Shown piece by piece: positions 33,230 through 41,980 of a DNA stretch of 64,000 bases. Numbering within the stretch: position 1 is the first letter of the stretch; every line of letters begins with the position of its first letter. This DNA comes from Sagittula salina (GTDB taxonomy: Bacteria; Pseudomonadota; Alphaproteobacteria; Rhodobacterales; Rhodobacteraceae), in NCBI RefSeq assembly GCF_017813235.1, contig NZ_JAGISH010000001.1, positions 434,001 through 498,000 of the forward strand, in the 5' to 3' direction. Both the position numbers and the translations under genes were made by a program. The notes beneath the pieces are model-generated. The model was not told the DNA's origin. It made no database searches and saw nothing but the letters and a program-made list of their open reading frames with translations.

Positions 33230-33322
33230 GGTTTGCCTTTCCTTGGGTCGGAAGGGCCTTTACGCTGGTGCCTGCCGCGACGCAAGAGTCTTCCGCTTGT
33301 CAGGAAATAGCAAGCGCGGGGA

Positions 33323-33967
33323 TCAGTAGGGGTGTGGCTTGCCGTCCCAGGTCTCGAAACAGCCCGTGGTGGCGAGCGACAGTGCGTCCAGCCTGTCCGC
33401 GAGGCCTTGCGCCGCCGCCTCTGGTGTGATCGACGCGGCCGCGCCGCCCATGTCGGTCTGGACCCAGCCGGGGTGGTAGATGCCCACCGCGACGCCCCGC
33501 CCTTTCAGGTCGCTGGCAAGGTTGCGGCCAAGGTTCAGCACCGCGGCCTTTGACGCGCGGTAGATGTAACTGCCGCCGGGGGCCCGCGTTTGAGACGCCA
33601 TCTGCGAACTGATGATCCCGATCTTAGGCGCAGTGGCGCGCGCGAGGCACGGCAACAAGGCCTGAACTGTGAGGAAGACGCCGGTGACGTTCACGGCGAA
33701 GCTATCCGCCCACATCTCGGGCGGATAGCCCTGCTCCAGACCCTGCCCCTTGTCGAGGTAAACGCCAGCACTACAGACCAGACCATCGATTGTCTCGCGG
33801 TCGAGACGATCCGCCAGCGCCTTGAGCGAGACCGGATCAGTGACATCCAGCGGCAGCAGGTCGGGATGGCTTCGGGCGGTGCCAAGGACCTCTGCCCCGC
33901 GCCGGGCGCATTCGTTGGACAGGGCCGCGCCGATCCCGCGGTTCGCTCCCGTGATCAGAATGCGCAT
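33323..33967 (-). CDS. Short-chain dehydrogenase/reductase
   Basis: This 214-residue NAD(P)-dependent SDR has the Rossmann motif ITGANRGIGAAL (about residues 5-16), the catalytic Ser in GIISSQMASQ (about 119) and the YxxxK motif in YIYRASKAAVL (about 138-142). It is close to the C-factor-like SDR group of unknown substrate. The ATG at 33967 is preferred to one 3 codons upstream by fit to the family. It follows the DUF1178 gene by 20 bp on the same strand, probably one transcript. Confidence 0.85.
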   Translation of the reverse strand: MRILITGANRGIGAALSNECARRGAEVLGTARSHPDLLPLDVTDPVSLKALADRLDRETIDGLVCSAGVYLDKGQGLEQGYPPEMWADSFAVNVTGVFLTVQALLPCLARATAPKIGIISSQMASQTRAPGGSYIYRASKAAVLNLGRNLASDLKGRGVAVGIYHPGWVQTDMGGAAASITPEAAAQGLADRLDALSLATTGCFETWDGKPHPY

Positions 33968-33986
33968 GCTCTTCAACTTTGGGTTC

Positions 33987-34419
33987 TCAGTTGCTCTTGC
34001 GCGTCGGCAGGAAGGGCAACGGTGCCACGGGGATGCCGTCGTCGATCAGCGCCTTTGCCTCCTCCGGCTTGGCCTCTCCCCAGATCGGGCGTTCCGGCGC
34101 CTCACCCAGATGCATCCTGCGCGCCTCCTTCACAAAACCGGCTCCCACGTAGTCCGAGGCCTGCTCCACGCGGGCCTTCAAGGCGGCAAGTGCCTGTTCG
34201 GCCGGATGGCGCGGGGCCTCTGTCAGTGGTTTCCCGGCCTGAGCCGGGGTGTCGCCGTGGCTGACGCGGGGGGGCCATCAGCGCCTTTTCGACACCCGTG
34301 GAGCCGCAGACCACGCAAGAGACATGCCCGGCGGCCTGTAGCCGGTCAAAGGCACCGGCAGACTGGAACCAGCTGTCGAAACTATGGCCATCCGTGCATT
34401 TCAAAGCGTACTGGATCAT
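33987..34419 (-). pseudogene. DUF1178 family gene, frameshifted at a 7-base homopolymer
   Basis: The first part, MIQYALKCTDGHSFDSWFQS onward with CVVCGS, is the N-terminus of DUF1178, a small zinc-binding family. After ALMAP the frame is wrong, and the family C-terminus (YVGAGFV...HLGEAP, ending PVAPLPFLPTRK) continues in another frame. Removing one G from the run of seven at 34268-34274 (seven C on the coding strand) restores ALMAPRVSHGD and one continuous product of about 143 residues. Either the gene is broken in this strain, or the run is a sequencing error or slippery site. The start has a GAGGA site. Confidence 0.85.
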
Positions 34420-34467
34420 CCGCAATCCTCAAAAGATCACTATAGGATAATTATGTTGTCGAAGGGT

Positions 34468-35652
34468 TCAAGCGTTCGGCAATTTCTGCAGCAGGAGATC
34501 GCACACCGTTTTCAGATCGGTTTCCGGGCGCAGTGCGATCCGCGCCGCCTGCCCCGCAGCCTGTTGGCGCGAACGCAGGGCGTTCAGCGCCTTTGCCAGT
34601 TCTTCGGCGTCGGTGATGCAAAGCGCGGCGCTCGCCGCCTCCAGCCGATCATAGGCCGCACGAAAATTCCGCAGGTCGGGGCCATGGATCAACGCGGCAC
34701 CAAAGGCTGCCGGTTCGTAGGGCGTGTGCCCGCCCCGGTCCGTCAACGACCCTGCCACGAAAACCCGGCCGCAGCCAGCATACCAGAGCGGCATCTCCCC
34801 CATGGTATCGGCCAGGTAGACGTCGCCCACCTCCGGTCTGTCGCCCCGGCTGCGTTGTCCGGCGCTCAGGCCCGCAGCCTCGATCATCGCCCGGATCTCA
34901 GGGGCCCGCCGGGGGTGGCGCGGGGCCAGAACGAGCCTCAGATCGGGCTCCCGCTGGCGAGCGGCACGGTGTGCCTGCAGGACGGTCTGCTCCTCACCGT
35001 CGTGCGTCGACGCTGCCAGCCAGCAGCTTTCCCGGATCAGCCCTTCCGGGGCTTCGACGCCTGGGGCATCATAAAAGGCCTTCAGGTCGACCACTGGCCC
35101 CATGGCGGCCTCGGGCAACCCTAATTTCAGCATCCTGTCGCGCGAGGCTTCGTCCTGCGGAGAGACCCAGCCGATCCGCTTCACCACGCGACCAGCGAGT
35201 GTGCCAAGCCGCGCCCAGCCGCGGGCGGTGGCGGCACTCATCCGAGCGCCCAGCCAGAGAACAGGACCCTTACATGTCATTACACGATGCGGCCAAAGCT
35301 CTGCTTCCAGAGTGATATGCGCGACGATTCTCCAGTCCTGCATTACCTTGCGTGACAGGCGGCGCAGGTCCACCGGAGCCACCTCTGCCTCCACGCCGGG
35401 CAGGCTCCAGGCGCGCACCATGTCGCGGGCGCTTTCCGTATTGCTCGTGACCAACCAGCCAAGGTCAGGGCGGGCTGCAATCAGTTGCATGAGGATGGGC
35501 CGCACCGATGCCAACTCTCCGTTCGAGGCCCCGTGAAGCCAGACGCGGGGGGGCGCATCCGCCGGCGCGGGCGGCGCCAGAAGTCGGCCCCGCCCATGCC
35601 GGATCAGGACCATTCCAGCCACCAGGCTCACAAGAAGGCGATAACGCATCAT
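34468..35652 (-). CDS. waaA: 3-deoxy-D-manno-octulosonic acid (Kdo) transferase
   Basis: This 394-residue inner-membrane glycosyltransferase adds Kdo to lipid A precursor. The N-terminal Kdo-transferase domain shows an anchor segment, VWLHGASNGELASVRPIL (about residues 36-53) and EAELWPH (about 115-121), and the C-terminal GT-B half has LVLAPRHPRRAPEI (about 253-266) and VAGSLTDRGGHTPYEPAAFG (about 323-342). The start at 35652 (MMRYRLLV) puts the anchor at the N-terminus. The membership is clear; how many Kdo units it adds cannot be told. Confidence 0.88.
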   Translation of the reverse strand: MMRYRLLVSLVAGMVLIRHGRGRLLAPPAPADAPPRVWLHGASNGELASVRPILMQLIAARPDLGWLVTSNTESARDMVRAWSLPGVEAEVAPVDLRRLSRKVMQDWRIVAHITLEAELWPHRVMTCKGPVLWLGARMSAATARGWARLGTLAGRVVKRIGWVSPQDEASRDRMLKLGLPEAAMGPVVDLKAFYDAPGVEAPEGLIRESCWLAASTHDGEEQTVLQAHRAARQREPDLRLVLAPRHPRRAPEIRAMIEAAGLSAGQRSRGDRPEVGDVYLADTMGEMPLWYAGCGRVFVAGSLTDRGGHTPYEPAAFGAALIHGPDLRNFRAAYDRLEAASAALCITDAEELAKALNALRSRQQAAGQAARIALRPETDLKTVCDLLLQKLPNA

Positions 35653-36277
35653 GAATGGTCGCCTTTTCCTGACTGGATCGAAGCAAGACACTTGGCATTT
35701 TCCCGGGAACCGGATCGCGGACACCTCGCCGGGGTGTGCCTTGCGTACGCAGCCATGGCAAGCCTCATCGGCGTCACCGCGGTTCCGAGGGTCACACTTT
35801 TAGGCGGGATCGGCCGCCCAAGCCTTTGACCAGCAAAAGGGTTGCCTTCACGACCCGCTTGATGGCTTCGGCAGTCTACGGTGCAGCCGTGCCCTGCGGA
35901 CTTCAACACGTTCAAACTACTGATGCTCGGCGGCACTGAATAATTCAACTTTTTACTAGATGAAACCTACTCCTGGGCAGCAGAAACCTACAATATTCGT
36001 ACATCTGCAAGCGTGACCCGGCACTTCCATACCCCCGGCGGTCGATATGTGGGAAAACCTGAGGGTAACGAAGCATTGCCGTCTTTGGACAGGTACTTAC
36101 GTCACAACATTCCGAAATAATCGGTTCACTCGCACCAAGCTCATAATGGCTTGAAGGAGGATCAAGAATTTCACCTATAACGGGAAAAAAGCTCGACACG
36201 GCGTGAAAAGCCGTTTCCCAAGGCCCGCCTGATGCTCTATCCCTCGGAGCAAGGACAAAGGGAAGACCGTTAACACC
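35653..36277. other. Gene-free stretch between waaA and ptsP, AT-richer
   Basis: This 625-bp space between divergent genes holds no gene I can support. It is visibly less GC-rich from about 35930 to 36250. GAAACCTAC occurs twice in direct orientation (35962-35970 and 35983-35991), 21 bp apart. The ptsP ribosome site GGGAAG lies at its right end. Confidence 0.5.
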
Positions 36278-38518
36278 ATGCCGTCCAATACAGAATCGGA
36301 AAGCCGCAAGCTTCTCGGGCGGCTCAGGGACACGATGGCAGAGGACGCCGCCGGGCAGGCGCGTCTGGACAAGATCACCGATCTGACCGCCGACAGCATG
36401 GGCACCGAGGTCTGCTCCATCTACCTCTTTCGGGACCCCAATACGCTGGAGCTTTGTGCCACGCAGGGTCTGAAGAAGGAGGCCGTGCACGAAACGCGGA
36501 TGAAACTGGGTGAAGGCCTTGTCGGGCGCGTCGCCAAGTCCGGCAAACTGGTGAATACCGCCGACGCGCCGTCTGCACGCGGATTCCGCTACATGCCGGA
36601 AACCGGGGAAGAGATCTACTCCTCCTTCCTTGGCGTCCCGATCCAGCGGCTGGGCGAAAAGCTCGGCGTGCTGGTCGTGCAGTCAAAGGAAGCGCGGGAG
36701 TTCTCCGAGGACGAGATCTATGCACTCGAAGTCGTCGCCATGGTGCTGGCGGAGATGGCCGAACTGGGCGCCTTTATCGGCGAAGGCGCTGCGCTGAAGA
36801 AGCGGCACACGCAGGCGGTACTGTTCCGCGGTGCCACCGGGCAGGAAGGCAGCGCCATGGGGCAGGCCTGGTTGCACGAACCGCGCGTGGTGGTGACGAA
36901 CCTTGTCACCGATGATCCGGAGACAGAACGCCGCCGACTGCAGCAGGCCGTGGATGAACTGCGCATCTCCGTCGACGAGCTTGTCGCCGGGGCGGCGGGC
37001 GATCAGGACCAGGTCGACGTGCTCGAAGCCTACCGCATGTTCGCCAACTCCAAGGGCTGGCTGCGGCGCATGGAGGAAGACATCGACCTTGGTCTGTCCT
37101 CCGAGGCCGCCGTCGAAAAGGAACAGAGCCAAGCACGCGCCCGCATGGCGCAGGTCACCGACGGCTATTTGCGCGAGCGCCTGCACGACCTCGACGACCT
37201 GTCGAACCGCCTGCTGCGGATCCTCACGGGACAGGGCCGAGAGACCGGCGCCGAGATGCCGGACAACCCGATCCTGATTGCACGCAACATCGGCCCCGGC
37301 GAGCTGCTGGAATACGGACGAAAACTGAAGGGTGTGGTGCTGGAGGAAGGCTCCGTCGGCTCGCACGCGGCGATCGTCGCGCGCGCGTTGGCCATTCCGT
37401 TGGTGATCCACGCGGAGCGTGTTACCAACGAAGCGCTGAACGGCGACATGGTCCTGGTCGACGGCGATCAGGGCGTGGTGCATCTGCGGCCCGACGATAC
37501 CGTCGTCAACGCCTTCCGCGACAAGATGGCGATGCAGGCGAAGGCGATGGAACGCTACTCCGTACTGCGCGACAAGCCCTGCATCACCGCCGACCACCGC
37601 GAGGTACACCTGCACATGAACGCGGGCCTGATGGCGGACCTGCCCTCGCTCGACAGTTCCGGCGCCGAAGGTGTCGGCCTCTTCCGCACAGAGCTTCAGT
37701 TCCTCGTCCGCAACCAGATGCCGAAGCGCATGGAACTGGCGGCGCTCTATGCCCGCGTGCTGGATGCGGCGCGGGGCAAGCGCGTCGTCTTCCGCACGCT
37801 CGACATCGGGTCGGACAAGGTCCTGCCCTACATGAAGCCGCAGGAGGAGCCAAACCCGGCGCTGGGGTGGCGCGCGATCCGCGTTGCCCTCGACCGGCCC
37901 GGCGTCATGCGAATGCAGCTGCAGGCGCTGTTTCGGGCCGCAAACGGGCGGCCGCTGACGATCATGTTCCCCTTCATCGCGCAGTACGAGGAATACGCCC
38001 GTGCCCGCGCCGAGGTGGACACCGTGCTGGCACGCGAGGAACGGCTGGGCCACAGGGTGCCGGACAAGCTGGAAATCGGCTGCATGCTGGAGACACCCAG
38101 CCTCGCCTTCGCGCCGGAGCAGTTCTTCCGCGAGGTGGAGTTCATCTCCATTGGCGGAAACGATCTGAAGCAGTTCTTCTTTGCAGCCGACCGGGAGAAC
38201 GAAAGGGTGCGCCGGCGGTACGATTCGCTCAACACGTCCTTCCTGTCCTTCCTCGAAAACATCGCCAGACGTTGCGAGGCGACGGACACTCCGCTGTCCT
38301 TCTGCGGCGAGGACGCCGGACGACCGGTCGAAGCACTGTGCCTTGCGGCCATCGGCATCCGGACACTGTCGATGCGTCCGGCCTCAATCGGTCCGGTTAA
38401 GGCGCTCCTGATGCGCTATTCGCTGAGCGAAGTGCGCGATGTCATCGAAGAGGCGAAACAGCGCGGAGAACAGTCCGTTCGCCAGGCGGTGATGGAGTAT
38501 CTGCGGGACTTTTCCTGA
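36278..38518 (+). CDS. ptsP: Phosphoenolpyruvate-protein phosphotransferase PtsP (enzyme I-Ntr)
   Basis: PtsP starts the nitrogen phosphotransferase relay by autophosphorylation from PEP and passing phosphate to NPr. The 746-residue protein has an N-terminal GAF sensor domain (about residues 17-165; in homologues it senses nitrogen status, e.g. glutamine), the enzyme I N-domain, the phosphohistidine in GSVGSHAAIVARALAIP (about residue 365) and the C-terminal PEP-binding barrel with SFCGEDAGRP (about 682-691) carrying the active Cys. The other relay parts (NPr, EIIA-Ntr) are not in the window. Confidence 0.95.
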   Translation: MPSNTESESRKLLGRLRDTMAEDAAGQARLDKITDLTADSMGTEVCSIYLFRDPNTLELCATQGLKKEAVHETRMKLGEGLVGRVAKSGKLVNTADAPSARGFRYMPETGEEIYSSFLGVPIQRLGEKLGVLVVQSKEAREFSEDEIYALEVVAMVLAEMAELGAFIGEGAALKKRHTQAVLFRGATGQEGSAMGQAWLHEPRVVVTNLVTDDPETERRRLQQAVDELRISVDELVAGAAGDQDQVDVLEAYRMFANSKGWLRRMEEDIDLGLSSEAAVEKEQSQARARMAQVTDGYLRERLHDLDDLSNRLLRILTGQGRETGAEMPDNPILIARNIGPGELLEYGRKLKGVVLEEGSVGSHAAIVARALAIPLVIHAERVTNEALNGDMVLVDGDQGVVHLRPDDTVVNAFRDKMAMQAKAMERYSVLRDKPCITADHREVHLHMNAGLMADLPSLDSSGAEGVGLFRTELQFLVRNQMPKRMELAALYARVLDAARGKRVVFRTLDIGSDKVLPYMKPQEEPNPALGWRAIRVALDRPGVMRMQLQALFRAANGRPLTIMFPFIAQYEEYARARAEVDTVLAREERLGHRVPDKLEIGCMLETPSLAFAPEQFFREVEFISIGGNDLKQFFFAADRENERVRRRYDSLNTSFLSFLENIARRCEATDTPLSFCGEDAGRPVEALCLAAIGIRTLSMRPASIGPVKALLMRYSLSEVRDVIEEAKQRGEQSVRQAVMEYLRDFS

Positions 38519-38944
38519 GATCCGCGCGCCGGAATGCGCCTGGTGTCGCTGTGCCGCGCCTGTCCTCACCATGGAACCGGACCCGGCAATGCCAGCCTTA
38601 CAGTGAGGACTGGCACGACATTCACCATGCACCCGGTCAAGAAGGTCCGGCCGTCACCGCTCTGAATTCTGTTCACCTGTGCAAAAGGCGCCCCGGGCGA
38701 GGCGTTTTGCACCCGACCGGAGCGCGTAGGGGTCCGACGTCACTTTGCTGCCCTCTACCTTCTGGCCGAGAGCCCTGTTCACGCTTCTGCGCGACAGTCA
38801 CCCCTGTTCCCGGCAGGTCACCCATAGTTCGAAGGCGCCTGCAAGTGTCGACGGGAGGGGGCATTTCTCACGGGGCTTTCTGCACCCCGGATGCCCTGAC
38901 CATAAGACAAGGCCCCTAAGAAGAAGTTACCGAAAATACGATAT
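38519..38944. other. Convergent gene-free stretch between ptsP and ecsC-like gene
   Basis: No credible gene is present in these 426 bp. An interrupted inverted repeat, GTGCAAAA and TTTTGCAC at 38678-38711 with a GC-rich centre, could form a hairpin. It has no T run. Confidence 0.5.
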
Positions 38945-39721
38945 TCAATTGCGCTGAATGCGTTTCGGTTCGATCTCGGCGCGCAGGGCCTCCAACAGAT
39001 CGGCACGCGGCAGGCCGCTGTCCTCGGCCAGTCGGAGAAGGCCGAAGTGGACCCGCGCCATGTCCTGGTAATAGGACGTGTAAGCGTAGTTGACCGCCGC
39101 CCCTGCCGCAGCCCCAAGGACGGGGATGGTCTGCGCCGCGAGTTTCTGGCCCAAAGTCGTGGCAACCTTGGGCGCGACCTTGGCAATCAGCGTATTGACG
39201 CTGGCCCCCGTGATCGACACACGCGCCGCGAGAAAGCCGAGGTCCGCCCCGTCATCGTCCGAAAGCGGCCCGGCAGAGGCGAAAACGGCGAGACATTCCT
39301 TCATGACCTCCGGGCTATCGGGATCGAAACCGTGCTCGGCGGCAATCGCCAGCATGGCTCGCATGAGCACGGTCACGGTGATCGGCATTTCCGCCATGGC
39401 CGAGGGCAGCCCGCCAACGCCTCCCGCGGCCCCCATGGCGGTGGTGATCGCGGTATTCAGCCAGCCCTTCTGGTCCGGCACCACGCCCCGCGACCGATTT
39501 GCCGCCGAAAGCGCCGAAGTCAACGCCCGTTCCGCGACGGTTTCGAGCCGATCCTTGACGCTGTCAGGAAGCTTCTCGAGCAGGTTTTCCGCCTGACCGC
39601 CGACGATGTTCAGCAGTTGCATGCCGACTGAATTCGCCGCCTTGTAGCGCTTGGCCAGTGCACGGATCTCGTCCTCCGGCTCCGGTTTCGGCATAATGGC
39701 TAGGGGCAGGGTCTCGGTCAT
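38945..39721 (-). CDS. EcsC family protein
   Basis: This 258-residue protein belongs to the EcsC family, named after the third gene of the Bacillus ecs ABC transporter locus, although here no ABC genes are adjacent. Conserved Gly/Ala-rich helices dominate: ITTAMGAAGGVGGLPSAMAEMP (about residues 90-111) and IPVLGAAAGAAVNYAYTSYY (about 203-222) look membrane-associated. The function of stand-alone EcsC proteins is unknown. It lies upstream-to-downstream of a convergent ptsP and beside an acetyltransferase gene. Confidence 0.82.
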   Translation of the reverse strand: MTETLPLAIMPKPEPEDEIRALAKRYKAANSVGMQLLNIVGGQAENLLEKLPDSVKDRLETVAERALTSALSAANRSRGVVPDQKGWLNTAITTAMGAAGGVGGLPSAMAEMPITVTVLMRAMLAIAAEHGFDPDSPEVMKECLAVFASAGPLSDDDGADLGFLAARVSITGASVNTLIAKVAPKVATTLGQKLAAQTIPVLGAAAGAAVNYAYTSYYQDMARVHFGLLRLAEDSGLPRADLLEALRAEIEPKRIQRN

Positions 39722-39766
39722 CGGCGGTCCTCCTTTACAGGAAAGATGGCCCCGCGGCGCGGGCGT

Positions 39767-40324
39767 TCAAGCCTCTGTCGCGCCATCCTCCCAGCTCTCG
39801 TTGCGTTCCTCGACAAAGGTATCCACCGCCTCTTCGGTCATGGTCACCTTTTCGACCTCCCCGTGCACGCCATCCCATGCCCCCGGGATCAACTCCAGCC
39901 CCTGCACACGGTCGGGGTTGGTCGGCGGGGGCATCTCCACGCCAGCTAGGTGGAAGAAACCGAAGCGATTGTAATAGGGCGGATCGCCCACGAGGAGAAC
40001 GCGTTCGTAGCCCAGTTCACCCGCAGCATGCAGGGTTTCGCGGATCAGCAAACCGCCAAGGCCCGCGCCCTGCGTCACAGGGTGCACCGCGACAGGCCCC
40101 AGAAGCAGCACCCGAGAACCGCCGACCCGCACCGGCCAATACCGGATCGCCGCAACCAGCGTATTGGTGCTGTCGCGCGCGACACGGCAAAGTGGTGCGA
40201 CCGGCGGCACGTCCTCGCGCAGGCGGTAAGAGGACAGGAGCGTGCGCCCCGGCGCGAAACAGAGGTCGTAGAGCGCCTCGACCTCCCACCAGTCCTCGGG
40301 TTTTTCCTGCGCCGTCGTATACAC
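39767..40324 (-). CDS. GNAT family N-acetyltransferase (YhbS-like)
   Basis: This 185-residue acetyltransferase has LLLGPVAVHPVTQGAGLGGLLIRETL (in parts, about residues 75-100), with the Q-x-x-G-x-G loop as QGAGLG, and PPYYNRFGF (about 114-122), a hallmark of the COG3153/YhbS group. The GTG at 40324 is taken as start since it begins at the family N-terminus; the frame is open back to 40468 but that part is not conserved. The target is unknown. It is divergent from the flavin reductase-like gene. Confidence 0.82.
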   Translation of the reverse strand: MYTTAQEKPEDWWEVEALYDLCFAPGRTLLSSYRLREDVPPVAPLCRVARDSTNTLVAAIRYWPVRVGGSRVLLLGPVAVHPVTQGAGLGGLLIRETLHAAGELGYERVLLVGDPPYYNRFGFFHLAGVEMPPPTNPDRVQGLELIPGAWDGVHGEVEKVTMTEEAVDTFVEERNESWEDGATEA

Positions 40325-40470
40325 CCTGCCCGGCTTCCTTCCGTATAACCATATGATCGCAATGCACGCGACCTCTGCAAGGACGCAGGCCGTGACCCCG
40401 TGCACTCGGCGCGCTTTCCGCCTATCACTCGGACAAACCGCCTGCAAACACCTGCACCGAGGAGACATGC

Positions 40471-41076
40471 ATGTTCTACCGCCCCGCCGATGGCCATGGA
40501 TTGCCGCATAACCCGTTCAACGCCATCGTCTCGCCCCGCCCTATCGGCTGGGTCTCCACCCGTGGGACAGAGGGTCACGACAACCTCGCGCCCTACAGTT
40601 TCTTCAATGCCTGCGCCTACGTGCCGCCACAGGTCATGTTCTGCTCCACCTCGGCAAAGCCCGACCGTGACGACACCAAGGACAGCCTCGCCCAGATCCG
40701 CGAGACAGGCGTCTTCTGCATCAATATCGTGGAATACGCGGCGCGTGAGGCCATGAACGCGACCTCGGAATTCTTCGGCAAAGAGGTAGACGAATTCACC
40801 GCCGCAGGGATCGACCGTGCCGAATGCGAGACGATCGCCTGCTCCCGCGTCGCAGGTGCACCCGCGAACCTCGAATGCCGCATGACCCAGATCGTGAAAC
40901 TGGAAGGCGCAACGAACTTCGCCGTATTCGGCGAGGTGACCGGCGTCCACATCCGGGACAACTGTCTTGTCGACGGCATCTTTGACGTGCTGACCTTCAA
41001 CCCACTGTCGCGCATGGGTTACCGCGACTACACCGTAGTACGCGAAAAGTTCGAGCTTAAGCGCCCCGGCGAGTGA
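40471..41076 (+). CDS. Flavin reductase-like (FMN-binding split-barrel) protein
   Basis: This 201-residue protein of the flavin reductase-like family has HNPFNAIVSPRPIGWVSTRG (about residues 11-30) and NLAPYSFFNACAYVPPQVMF (about 36-55), the FMN-binding segments of the split-barrel fold. Many members are flavin-dependent reductases of unknown substrate. The ATG at 40471 follows GAGGAGA. It is followed by a strong hairpin terminator, so it is probably transcribed alone. Confidence 0.87.
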   Translation: MFYRPADGHGLPHNPFNAIVSPRPIGWVSTRGTEGHDNLAPYSFFNACAYVPPQVMFCSTSAKPDRDDTKDSLAQIRETGVFCINIVEYAAREAMNATSEFFGKEVDEFTAAGIDRAECETIACSRVAGAPANLECRMTQIVKLEGATNFAVFGEVTGVHIRDNCLVDGIFDVLTFNPLSRMGYRDYTVVREKFELKRPGE

Positions 41077-41084
41077 TTGCGCGT

Positions 41085-41113
41085 CCGAAGCCTTTTCGCC
41101 GAAAAGGCTTCGG
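41085..41113 (+). terminator. Hairpin terminator after the flavin reductase gene
   Basis: CCGAAGCCTTTTC-GCC-GAAAAGGCTTCGG is a perfect 13-bp stem starting 9 bp past the stop codon. The T tract is inside the stem rather than after it. Confidence 0.75.
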
Positions 41114-41246
41114 TCGGCCCTCGCTTTTCCGGAAAATGCTGACCGCCACGCCATAAACGTGCTATCACCGGGCATCACCGATGGAGGGAGCCATGGACCA
41201 GCACCTTTGAACCCCTGAAAACTCACGGATTTCAAAGGAGGCCGTC

Positions 41247-41897
41247 ATGCCTGCTCTCTTCGCCCTGCCCGATGCGCAGGAGTCGCATCCCATCACCCTG
41301 CCCGACGGCACCCGCCACGCCGGAACGGTGCATCTGAACCGGGTGATCGCCCACCCGCGCTTCGCCATTGGCGATTACACCTACGCGAGCGATTTCGACC
41401 CGCCGGAGGATTGGGCCGCCCGGCTTGCTCCCTACCTCTTTGCAGTCAGTGCGGAGACGCTGCGTATCGGGCGGTTCTGCCAGATTGCGCAGGGCGTCCG
41501 CTTCATCACGGCCTCGGCCAATCATCAGATCGACGGGCTGTCGGCCTATCCGTTCGCCGCTATGGATCCAGAGCGGCGCGTGGGATTCCAGCCTGACCGC
41601 CGCGATACGGTGATTGGCCACGATGTCTGGCTCGGGTTTGGTGCAATGGTCCTGCCCGGCGCGTCAATCGGAAACGGCGCGATCGTTGGAGCGGGCAGCG
41701 TGGTGCGCGGGGCGGTGCCGGACTACGCAGTAGTCATCGGCAACCCGGGGCGCGTGGTCCGAATGCGGTTCGCCGAAGCTGAAGTCGCCCGCTTGAACGC
41801 GCTGGCCTGGTGGGACTGGCCGCCAGAGGCACTGTCGCGCGGACGAGCGGCGCTGGAAGCCGGGGATCTCAAGTCGCTGGAGACCTGCGCACCTTGA
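41247..41897 (+). CDS. CatB-related O-acetyltransferase (hexapeptide repeat)
   Basis: This 216-residue enzyme belongs to the left-handed beta-helix acetyltransferases of the Vat/CatB (xenobiotic acetyltransferase) type. Evidence is FITASANHQIDGLSAYPF (about residues 89-106) with the catalytic His, and the hexapeptide series VIGHDVWLGFGAMVLPGASIG (about 120-140) followed by VIGNPGRVVRMRF. Most chromosomal members have no proven role in antibiotic resistance, so no resistance is claimed. The ATG at 41247 has AAAGGAGG before it. Confidence 0.87.
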   Translation: MPALFALPDAQESHPITLPDGTRHAGTVHLNRVIAHPRFAIGDYTYASDFDPPEDWAARLAPYLFAVSAETLRIGRFCQIAQGVRFITASANHQIDGLSAYPFAAMDPERRVGFQPDRRDTVIGHDVWLGFGAMVLPGASIGNGAIVGAGSVVRGAVPDYAVVIGNPGRVVRMRFAEAEVARLNALAWWDWPPEALSRGRAALEAGDLKSLETCAP

Positions 41898-41940
41898 GAG
41901 GACGCGAGCGCTTTACCGGACATTGAGATGGTCCAAATAT

Positions 41941-41975
41941 CCAGGAAGGCAGGGCAACGCGCCCTGCCTTCCTGG
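41941..41975. terminator. Bidirectional hairpin between the acetyltransferase and the SulP gene
   Basis: CCAGGAAGGCAGGGC pairs perfectly with GCCCTGCCTTCCTGG around a 5-base loop. It lies between two convergent genes, 6 bp from the SulP stop. Confidence 0.8.
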
Positions 41976-41980
41976 CGGTG

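Noticed and set aside
34441..35652. Truncated or chimeric glycosyltransferase
   Set aside because: Both halves of the Kdo transferase family are present in the right order and the length is normal.
36683..38053. A 456-codon minus-strand frame inside ptsP
   Set aside because: Its product is rich in His, Gln, Val and Arg without any domain, and it is fully antisense to a clear ptsP.
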